64,000 bases of DNA from Nocardia puris (lineage in GTDB: Bacteria > Actinomycetota > Actinomycetes > Mycobacteriales > Mycobacteriaceae), in NCBI RefSeq assembly GCF_003315035.1, contig NZ_QNRE01000014.1:152413-216412 (forward strand). Direction: 5' to 3'. Under the pieces are notes generated by a model. It searched no databases. It was given only the letters and a program-made list of their open reading frames with translations, and had not been told where the DNA came from. Positions 7,862 through 16,100 of the stretch are shown here, piece by piece. The translations under genes and the position numbers were made by a program. Each line of letters begins with the position of its first letter. Positions within the stretch are counted from its first letter, which is position 1.

Positions 7862-10800
7862 GTGATCAGCAAGAGAATCCAACGGCTATTACCGAGCGGC
7901 GCACGGGAAGGTGGGATACGGGCATTGCTGCGCGCGCCACTGGGCGTGCGCACCCGATTGCTGGCGATCGTTCTCATCCCCAGCCTCGCGCTCATGTCCA
8001 TCGGCGTCGTCACCGCGTGGCAGTCGGTGACCGACAGCCGCACCGCCAAGGACTGGGCCGAGATGGCGGGCGCCACCACCACCCCGGCCATCCGCATGGT
8101 GGAGGCCGTCCAGGACGAGCGGCGCGCCACCGTCCTGCACCTCGCCGGCGACCCCGAGGCCACGGCGGCGCTGCCCGTGATCCGGCAGAACACCGACCGC
8201 GCGCTGGCCGCGCTCACTGCCCGCGGCGACGTCGCCGCCGCGCTGCGCCCCGATCTGGAAGCCGAAATCGTCGGCTACCAAACGCAATACGCCCAGTTGC
8301 CCGCCCTGCGCGGGGGGATCGACGGCGGCGCCGTGCCCGCCGACCAGGTGTTCGCCCTGTTCAGCGAGACCGTCGACACGCTGGTGCACATCACGCTGAT
8401 GGCCTCCGGCGTCGCGCCCGACGCCGACCTCGCCGTCGAGCTGTACAAGGCCATGCACCCGCTGCGCGCCGCCGAGGCGATCTCGCGCGCCAGCACGCTC
8501 GGCGCGGCCGCGCTGCTCACCGACGGTTTCACCGAGGCCGAGCGCGTCCAGTTCGACGGCTATATCGGCGACAGCCGCGGCGAGATCGCCTACGCGCGAT
8601 CGGTGCTCGTCGGCGCCCGGCAGGAACAGTTGCAGGCCACCCTCGCGAGCCCGGCGTGGGGACAGCTGGTCGCGATGGAGGACGCGATCATGCTGCGCGG
8701 CATCGACGTCGAGTCCGACGACACCTCGGGTGCGGGCAGGCAGTCGCGCACCACGCAGAGCACCGAGACCGAGCCGCTGCCCCTCGGCGCGGCCGAGTGG
8801 CAGCAGGCCGCCACCACCGTGCGGTCCGAACTGCTGAAGCTGTGGGAGGACCAGAGCCGCGACCAGCACCGGATCGCCGCGGCCGAGGGCGCCGAGTTGG
8901 AGCGCGAAGCGCTGTGGGGCGGTGCCGTGGTGCTGCTGATCGCGCTGCTGGCGTTCCTGGCGGCACTGCTGCTGGCCAACCGCTTCGTCGGCCGCATGCA
9001 GAAGCTGCGCCGCGACACCCTCGAGCTGGCCGACGAACAACTGCCCGAGACCATCCGCAAGCTCGGTGAGGGCGGCGCGGCCGAGGGGGACGTCGAGATC
9101 GCGCGCCTCGAATTCGGGCGCGACGAGATCGGGCAGGTCGCCGACGCGTTCAACCGCGCCCACCGCGCGGCCGTCGCGGCGGCGGTGGCGGAGTCCAAGA
9201 CCCGCGCGGGTGTGGCGTCGGTGTTCCTCAATATCGCGCACCGCAGCCAGGTGATGGTGCATCGCCAGCTGGTGCTGCTGGACAAGGCCGAGCGTCAGGA
9301 GGAGAACCCGGAGCGACTGGACCTGCTGTTCCAGCTCGACCACCTGGCCACCCGCGCCCGGCGCAACGCGGAGAACCTCGTCATCCTCGGCGGCGAACAG
9401 CCCGGCAGGCGCTACCGCAACCCGGTGCCGCTGATCGACGTGGTGCGCAGCGCGGTGGCGGAAAGCTTGGACTACACCAGGATTCACACCGGCAAGCTGC
9501 CCGACGTGCGCGTCTCCGGCGTCGCCGTGACCGACCTCATCCACCTCATCGCCGAGCTCACCGACAACGCCACCGCGTTCTCCCCGCCGGAGTCGCGGGT
9601 CGAAGTGGCGGGTGTCCCGGTCGGCAAGGGGATCGCGCTGGAGATCATCGACCAGGGGCTCGGCATGTCGGAGGCCGAGCTGGCCGAACGCAACGCCCTG
9701 CTGGGTGACCCGCCGGACTTCAGCGTCGCGACCCTGTCGGGCGACGCGCGCCTCGGGCTGTTCGTGGTCGCGAAACTCGCTGTGCGGCACGGGATCTCGG
9801 TGCGGCTCACCGAGTCCGACTACGGCGGGGTGAAGGCGATCGTGCTGGTGCCGACGGCGCTGCTCACCACCGAGTCGACGCCCGACGAACCGCTCACGCC
9901 GCCCGGCGGTGCGGGAGGCTACGGTCCGGGGTCGGGTGCGGGGACCGCGACGGCGGTCGCGGAGCCGCGGACCGAAGTGCGCGTCGAGGCCGCGCCGCCG
10001 TCGGACGGGCGGCCCGCACTGCCCCGCCGTCGTCGGCAGGGTGCGCCGGGGGCGGAGCCCGCACCGTACGGGGCGGCGTATGCGGAAACGTCTGCGCCGA
10101 AGGCAGATTCGGGTTCCAACGCGCCGACCGTCGCCGGTGATTCGACCGCGCAGGGCTCGGTGAGTTCGGAGGACCGAGGCGCGTCGATCGAGTCGGTCGC
10201 CCAGATCCCCCCGACTCCGGGTACCTCGGCCGAGCCGACCGACCAGGACACCGCGATGGGCGATGCGCGACCCGCACTGCCCCGGAGGAACGCGAAATCG
10301 TCTGCCGCCGAGTCTGATCCGAAGGCCACTCCGGCCCGCGAGGGCGATTCCGTATCCGGTGCTGACGACGCCGGCTCGGAAGGGTCGGGGCCGTCGGCCG
10401 GCGCGGCGGTAACGGGCGAATCCACGTCGACCGCCGGTCGTCAGACCGCGCAGGTGGACGACCAGCTCGCATCGGGCGCTTCGACCACGGATGCCGCCTC
10501 GGCGGTCCACGGCGGCGGCACCCTCGACCTGCCCGGCGCGACCACCGGCCGACCGGACGGGTCCGAGACACACAGCGGAGCCGAGGGTGAAAGCCACGGT
10601 GCTGTAGCCGGATCCGGAGTAGACGCCGGCAACGAGGGTGAGCCGGCGCGTTCCGGCACCAACGCGACGCGCGAATCCGCCGATCCGGCTGACACCGGTA
10701 ACACGGCCGCCTCGGCGCTCGGGTCCGCTGATCCAGCGAACATCGGCGACGCGATCGCCCCAACGCGCAGGTTCGCCGATCCGGCTGGCACGGGCAACAC

Positions 10801-11374
10801 GACCACCCCGGAGCACGAATCCGCTGATCCGGCTGGCACGGTCGGGCGAGAGGCCCGCGCTGTCGGTGAATCCGCCCCTGCCGGGAGTGATTCGGCGCGC
10901 AGCGCGTCGGCCCCGGGCACCGGCGCCGCCGACGGGTTCCGGTCCGGCTGGGCGCTCGCCGACCCGGACGCGACGGACGACGGCCCGGATTCCGGTGCGC
11001 CGGCAGCCGATCACGAATCCGGCCCGGCACAACTCGACGCCCCCTCCGGCGCCGCGACGACCGACGACGGCTGGACGTTGGCGCAGCCCGGGGAGACCAC
11101 CGCGCAATCGGGCTGGGTGCGCCACCGCGCCGGAAACATCGGCGGCAGTGGCGCGTTCGGCCCGGCGGTGCCGGTGACCCCGACGGCCGGACCCGGCTCG
11201 AGCTATACCGCGCCCGGTGGCGTGCGGGGGCGCACGGCCGAGCAGGCCCGGGATCTCATGGCGGCCATCGAGATCGGCACCCGCCAGGGCCGCCGCAAGC
11301 GCGTGGACGTGAATCCGACCGAAACCGAACACAACCCGCAGGAAGGCGCCGGTGACGACCTCCAAGCCCCGTAG
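7862..11374 (+). CDS. Nitrate/nitrite-sensing (NIT) domain sensor histidine kinase, CvnA-like
   Basis: This 1170-residue membrane kinase has TM1 at about 32-54 and an extracytoplasmic NIT-type helical domain at about 58-345. TM2 is at about 350-376, followed by HAMP (about 377-430) and a GHKL ATPase domain with N-box ELTDNATAFSPP (about 565) and GLFVVAKLAVRHG (about 629). There is no classical H-box dimerisation sequence, as usual in conservon kinases. From about residue 640 a ~530-residue Ala/Pro/Ser/Asp-rich tail follows, ending with EQARDLMAAIEIGTRQGRRK. The tail includes a 16-residue tandem repeat. It overlaps a roadblock gene, and the set forms the first part of a conservon, a kinase/roadblock/DUF742/GTPase signalling module. 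Confidence 0.88.
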   Translation: MISKRIQRLLPSGAREGGIRALLRAPLGVRTRLLAIVLIPSLALMSIGVVTAWQSVTDSRTAKDWAEMAGATTTPAIRMVEAVQDERRATVLHLAGDPEATAALPVIRQNTDRALAALTARGDVAAALRPDLEAEIVGYQTQYAQLPALRGGIDGGAVPADQVFALFSETVDTLVHITLMASGVAPDADLAVELYKAMHPLRAAEAISRASTLGAAALLTDGFTEAERVQFDGYIGDSRGEIAYARSVLVGARQEQLQATLASPAWGQLVAMEDAIMLRGIDVESDDTSGAGRQSRTTQSTETEPLPLGAAEWQQAATTVRSELLKLWEDQSRDQHRIAAAEGAELEREALWGGAVVLLIALLAFLAALLLANRFVGRMQKLRRDTLELADEQLPETIRKLGEGGAAEGDVEIARLEFGRDEIGQVADAFNRAHRAAVAAAVAESKTRAGVASVFLNIAHRSQVMVHRQLVLLDKAERQEENPERLDLLFQLDHLATRARRNAENLVILGGEQPGRRYRNPVPLIDVVRSAVAESLDYTRIHTGKLPDVRVSGVAVTDLIHLIAELTDNATAFSPPESRVEVAGVPVGKGIALEIIDQGLGMSEAELAERNALLGDPPDFSVATLSGDARLGLFVVAKLAVRHGISVRLTESDYGGVKAIVLVPTALLTTESTPDEPLTPPGGAGGYGPGSGAGTATAVAEPRTEVRVEAAPPSDGRPALPRRRRQGAPGAEPAPYGAAYAETSAPKADSGSNAPTVAGDSTAQGSVSSEDRGASIESVAQIPPTPGTSAEPTDQDTAMGDARPALPRRNAKSSAAESDPKATPAREGDSVSGADDAGSEGSGPSAGAAVTGESTSTAGRQTAQVDDQLASGASTTDAASAVHGGGTLDLPGATTGRPDGSETHSGAEGESHGAVAGSGVDAGNEGEPARSGTNATRESADPADTGNTAASALGSADPANIGDAIAPTRRFADPAGTGNTTTPEHESADPAGTVGREARAVGESAPAGSDSARSASAPGTGAADGFRSGWALADPDATDDGPDSGAPAADHESGPAQLDAPSGAATTDDGWTLAQPGETTAQSGWVRHRAGNIGGSGAFGPAVPVTPTAGPGSSYTAPGGVRGRTAEQARDLMAAIEIGTRQGRRKRVDVNPTETEHNPQEGAGDDLQAP
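10673..10864 (+). repeat. 48-bp tandem repeat (x4) in kinase tail
   Basis: Four in-frame 48-bp units encode 16-residue repeats: ESADPADTGNTAASAL, GSADPANIGDAIAPTR, RFADPAGTGNTTTPEH and ESADPAGTVGREARAV. The conserved core is (S/F)ADPA. The repeat lies in the disordered cytoplasmic tail and keeps frame, so copy number can change without breaking the protein. Confidence 0.75.
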
Positions 11375-11777
11375 TCTCGACTGGCTGCTCGACGACCTCA
11401 TCGAACGGCTGCCCGACGTTCGCTACGCCGTCGTGCTCTCCACCGACGGCCTGCTGCTCGGCCACGGCTCGGCCATGGACCGGGCCGACGCCGAACGGTT
11501 CTGCGCCATGGCCTCCACCCTGCACGGGGTCGCGCGCAGCGCGGGCAACCACTTCGAGGCGGGTGGCGTCTGCCAGACCGTGGTGGAACTGGACCGCGCC
11601 GTGCTGTTCATCACCGCGGCGGGCGATAACGCGTGCCTGGCGCTGCTCACCGCGGAGACCGCCAATATGGGCATGGTCGCCTACGAGATGAACCAGACGG
11701 TGCAGCGCGTCGGCGCCCACCTCTCGGTCGATCCGCGACCACACTCGCTCGACGGGTCCGGCTTCCCGAGGCCATGA
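11352..11777 (+). CDS. Roadblock/LC7 domain protein, CvnB-like
   Basis: This 141-residue protein has LDWLLDDLIERLPDVRYAVV, DGLLLGHG and AVLFITAAGDNACLALLT, the alpha/beta roadblock/LC7 (MglB-like) fold. In Actinobacteria such proteins act with a small GTPase and a histidine kinase. The start at 11352 lies inside the end of the kinase gene (23-bp overlap), and its stop overlaps the next start by 4 bp (ATGA). Translation is therefore likely coupled. Confidence 0.88.
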   Translation: MTTSKPRSLDWLLDDLIERLPDVRYAVVLSTDGLLLGHGSAMDRADAERFCAMASTLHGVARSAGNHFEAGGVCQTVVELDRAVLFITAAGDNACLALLTAETANMGMVAYEMNQTVQRVGAHLSVDPRPHSLDGSGFPRP

Positions 11778-12148
11778 GCGAGGAGCGTGAGTCCTGGTTC
11801 GACGAGGAGGCCGGCCCCCTCGTCCGCCTCTACGCGGTCACGCGCGGCCGGTCCGGCGGCGTCCGCCACGAGTTGAACATGCTCACGCTGGTGGCGCATT
11901 CGGGGTCGCGCGCGCTGCGGCGCACCGAACCCGAGTACGCCGAGATCGTCCGCCTCAGCCGCACGCCGCAGTCCGTCGCCGAGATCTCCGCCCGCCTCGG
12001 CCTGCCCCTCACCGCCACCAAGATCCTCGTGGGCGACCTCATCGACGACGGCGTCCTCGACCACCGCGATCCCGACCCCACCCCCGCCGCCGGCTCCCAG
12101 CAGATGGACATGCTCCGCGCCGTCCTCAAGGGCATCCAGTCGCTGTGA
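11774..12148 (+). CDS. DUF742 family protein, CvnC-like
   Basis: This 124-residue protein has LVRLYAVTRGRSGGVRHELN at the N-terminus. A winged-helix-like middle follows (EYAEIVRLSRTPQSVAEISA, then LPLTATKILVGDLIDDGVL), and it ends MLRAVLKGIQSL. This is the DUF742 component of conservons, thought to act as an adaptor between kinase and GTPase. It starts at ATG 11774, overlapping the roadblock stop. No GTPase gene (cvnD) follows; the next gene converges from the other strand. Confidence 0.85.
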   Translation: MSEERESWFDEEAGPLVRLYAVTRGRSGGVRHELNMLTLVAHSGSRALRRTEPEYAEIVRLSRTPQSVAEISARLGLPLTATKILVGDLIDDGVLDHRDPDPTPAAGSQQMDMLRAVLKGIQSL

Positions 12149-12312
12149 TCCCCGCCGGACCGTAGTTTCGTCTATGGAACGGTGCGGAGATCCGCGTGTT
12201 CGTGGAACGGATGCTCGCACGCCGGTCGGCCGAGTGCGCGGCGTAGGGAGACGAGCCGCCGCACTCGTCCACCGTTCGGGCCGAAGCTGCCAGGCTCGCT
12301 GCCGTAGTGCTT

Positions 12313-13092
12313 CTACTGCGGTTCCGGTTGGCAGCGGGGGCAGAAGTAGATGCCGCGTTCGCGTTGGGTGATGCGGTCCGAGGGCGGGGTGGTGTCGCCG
12401 AGGGGGCGGACCTGGATGCGGGTGCCGCAGCGTTGGCAGGGGCGGCGCTGGCGGCCGTACACGAGCGGGCGCCACGGGGGCTGGTGGGCGGCCTTGCTGA
12501 GCACGCGGTGGGCTTCCTCCGTGAGCGCCAATAGATCCGGGACCCGCTCGACGGGGGTGGCGGGGTGGACCTTGCGCAGGAAACAGATCTCGCTGCGGTA
12601 GATGTTGCCGATGCCGGCCAGGTTGCGCTGGTCGAGCAGGGCCAGGCCGATGGGTTGCGCCGGATGGGCCGACAGCCGCCGGACCGCCTCGGCCGCATCC
12701 CAATTCGGGCCCAGCAGATCCGGGCCGAGGTGATCGACCGCCGTGTGCTCGTCGGCGCGGCGCAGCACCTCCACGGTGCCGAGCGAGAAGCCGACGGCCT
12801 CGGTGTCATCGGTGCCCAGCACCACCCGGGCGGTGACGCGCGGCCTGGTCCAGCGCTCCCCGGTGCAGTACGTGCGCCACTCGCCCTCCATCTTCAAGTG
12901 GGTATGAATGCTGGCGGTGGAGGTGCGGATGAACAGGTGCTTGCCGTAACTGCCCACCTCCTCCACCAGATCACCGGCCAGATCCACCGTGGCGTACTTC
13001 GGCACCCGGAAATCACTGCGCACCAACGTCTTCCCGGCCAGCGCGAGCCGCAGCCGATCGGCGGTCAGGAATACGGTGTCACCTTCGGGCAC
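12313..13092 (-). CDS. nei: Endonuclease VIII (Nei2-type DNA glycosylase)
   Basis: A 259-residue bifunctional DNA glycosylase/AP lyase for oxidised pyrimidines. The start is placed at the second of two adjacent GTG codons (13092) because the catalytic N-terminus must be Met-Pro-Glu-Gly (MPEGDTVF) and AAGGGG lies at good spacing. Proline-2 is the Schiff-base nucleophile and Glu-3 the acid. A H2TH region (NLAGIGNIYRSEICFL) and a C-terminal zinc finger (CQRCGTRI ... FCPRCQ) are present. It lies immediately downstream of lhr on the same strand, as in Mycobacterium, suggesting a repair operon. Confidence 0.92.
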   Translation of the reverse strand: MPEGDTVFLTADRLRLALAGKTLVRSDFRVPKYATVDLAGDLVEEVGSYGKHLFIRTSTASIHTHLKMEGEWRTYCTGERWTRPRVTARVVLGTDDTEAVGFSLGTVEVLRRADEHTAVDHLGPDLLGPNWDAAEAVRRLSAHPAQPIGLALLDQRNLAGIGNIYRSEICFLRKVHPATPVERVPDLLALTEEAHRVLSKAAHQPPWRPLVYGRQRRPCQRCGTRIQVRPLGDTTPPSDRITQRERGIYFCPRCQPEPQ

Positions 13093-13125
13093 CACTCACC
13101 CCTTTCGCGTGCCCCGCCATCCCGC

Positions 13126-16100
13126 TCACACCTGCCTGCGCAAACGCAACCCACGCGGTGTCGCCGCGAACCCCGCCTCGGTGAGGAATGTGGCGAAGGT
13201 GTTGCCATGCACGGATTCTCCGTCGACGCGATCGATCACCAGCGAATCCACCTTGCGGTGGCGCACCAGCCCGGCCAATGCGGCGGCGGCCGCGGTGCGC
13301 ACGTCGGGGTCCTCGGTGAAGGTGAGCAGGGTCTTGCCGCCGCGCTCCAGGTACAGCGCCAGGTCGCCGTCCACCAGGACGACCAGCGCGCCCGCCTTGC
13401 GCCCCGGGCGGTGCCCGCCCTCGGCGTCGCCCTTGGGCCAGGGCAGGGCCGCGCCGTAGGGGTTGGCCGGATCGCACGCCGCCAGCGCCACCGCTTTCGG
13501 GGCGCGGTGCGCGTCGGCGCGGTCGTCGAAGGAGCGCAACCGGTCGACCACATCGGTGGTGGAGAATTGCGCGCCGCCGAGTGAGTCGATGAAATACCCA
13601 CGGCGACAACGGCCCCGGTCCTCGAACTCGGTGAGCACGCGATATATGAGCGCGAAACCGCCCGCCACACCCTCGCTCTGCACCGACCCCCTGGTGAGCA
13701 CGCCGTAGCGTTCGAGCAGGGTGTCGGCGGTGGCGTGGGCGCGAATCGTGTTGTCGGCGACGCGGTCCGGCAGCAGCGACCAGCGGCCCGCGACGGCGGG
13801 CGGTCCGGTGCGGGTCGGCATGCTCGGGCGCGGCAGGTACGCGCGTCCGCGCGGGGTGCGGCGCGGTGAGCGGTGCGCGGTGGTGGTGCGCGCCGTTCCG
13901 GACAGCAGCGCGCGCACCGGGGCGAACGTGTCGCCGGACACCACACCGGCCCACACCAGTTCCCATAGCGCGGCGGCCACGGCGGTGTCGTCCAGCACGC
14001 CGGTGGCGTCGGACAGCTGACGGAAGAAGTACGCGCCGCCGCCGTGCAGAACCGGTGGAAGACTTGCCGTTTCGGCGCTCGGCGCGAGCGAGGCGCCCAG
14101 CGCCTCCAGCAGGCGCAGGTGAGTTTCGGAGAGTTCGATCTCGTCGGGCGGCGGGAGGGTGAACCCGGCCTGGTCGGCCAGGTGCAGCGCGATCCACCCG
14201 TCCTTCGCGGTGATCGCCCCGTGCCCCGACCACAGCACCTCGCCCGTCGCGGTGAGTTCGTCCAGCATGGCGGGGCTGTAGTCGGTGACCCGCGCGGGCA
14301 GCACCAGCGACTCCCAGGCCGACGCCGGAATCGGCACGCCCGCGAGCTGTTCCACCACGGCCGCGACACCGTCCACGCCGCGCAGTTCGCCGGTCCCGAC
14401 GTGCTGCCAGGCGGGCAGGAACCGGCCCAGCGCCGCCGTCGGCACCGGCTCCACTTCATGCCGCGCGGCGGCCAGCGACCGGCGGCGCAACCGGCGCAGC
14501 ACCTGCGCGTCGCACCACTCCCCACCGCTCGTGCCGGGCGTGAATTCGCCCTCCACGACGCGTTTCTCGGCCACCAACCGGAGCAACGCGGTCGCCGCCA
14601 CGGCGGGCCCGATCCCGAACCGCGCCGCCACCGCCTCGGTGGTGAACGGCCCGTGCGTGCGCGCGTATCGGCCCACCAGGTCACCGAGTGGATCGGCCAC
14701 CGGCTCGATGAACGCGGCGGGCGTGCCGATCGGCAGCGGCACGCCGAGCGCATCCCGCAATCGCGACGCGTCCTCCACCGCCGCCCACCAGGCGCGCCCG
14801 GCGAATGAAACCTCCAGCGCGCGTTTCGCTTTCGCCAGTTCCGCGAACCACTCGTGCGCCGCGTCGAGAGCGGCCCGCTCGGCAAAACCAGCCGCCCTCG
14901 CGGATTCCCCTGTCGCGGAGCCGGATTCAGGATGAACCTGAACCCCGGCGTGGTCTTCGTCGGCCCACGCGGCCGCACCCGACACGACGCAGCGGGCCGC
15001 GGCCTCCTCCGGCGTCAGCGGCCCGAGCAGGCGCAGCAGGTCGGCCAGACCTTCGGCGTCGCGGGCGTGGCGTTCGGGGGTGAGGCGCTGGAGTTCGCGT
15101 TCGGTCTGGTCCAGCACCGCGGGGTCGAGCAGTTCGCGCAGTTCCACGCGACCCAGGAGTTCGGCGAGCAGGCTCGAGTCCAGGGAGAGGGCGGCGGCGC
15201 GGCGCTCGGCCAGCGGACTGTCGCCCTCGTACATGAACTGGCCGATGTAGTCGAAGAGCAGGGCGCCGGCGAACGGCGACGGCGTGGCGGTCTCCACTTC
15301 GATCAGTCGCACCTGCCGCCGCGCCACCCGGCCCAGCAGATCGCGCAGGCTCGGCAGGTCGTAGACGTCGCGCAGGCATTCGCGGACCGTCTCCAGCAGG
15401 ATCGGGAAGTCGGGGAACTTGCGCGCCACATCCAGCAGCTGCGCCGACCGCTGCCGCTGCTGCCACAGCGGGGCGCGCTTGCCCGGATCGCGGCGCGGCA
15501 ACAGCAACGCCCGCGCCGCGCACTCCCGGAACCGCGACGCGAACAGCGCGGAGCCGCCGACCTGTTCGGTGACCACGTCGTCGATCTCGTCGGGCTCGAA
15601 GACGAACAGTTCGGCGCCGGGCGGGTCGTCGGTGGTGTCGGGCAGGCGCACCACGATCCCGTCGTCGGAGGCGGTCGGCGCGGCGTCCACCCCGAACCGT
15701 TCCCGCAACCGCGACCCCACCGCCAGCGCCCACGGCGCGTGCACCGGCAACCCGTACGGCGAGTGCAGCACCAGCCGCCAATCCCCCAGCTCATCGCGGA
15801 ACCGCTCCACCAGCAGCGTCCGATCCGTGGGCAGCTGCCCGGTCGCGGCGCGCTGATCCTCCAGCAACGTCACCAGATTCGCGGTCGCGTTCCCATCCAG
15901 CCCCGCCCGCGCGACGATTCCGGCCAGCCCCTTGGCGGAACCCCCTGCACCACTTCGCTTTCCAGACTTGCCAGGCGGCCGGCCCGCACCACCGGCATCA
16001 CCCGCACCCGCACTGACGCCAGTCTCCGCCTGCCCGCCCCCACCGCGCACGCCCCCAGCAGCACTCGCCGACCGACCCTGCCGAACACCGGCGGACCGCA

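Noticed and set aside
7372..8217. Minus-strand frame covering the kinase 5' end and the divergent gap
   Set aside because: It overlaps the clearly coding kinase start and contains no family motif.
7889..11401. 1170-codon minus-strand open frame
   Set aside because: Antisense to the histidine kinase; long frames opposite GC-rich genes are expected and this one lacks any domain.
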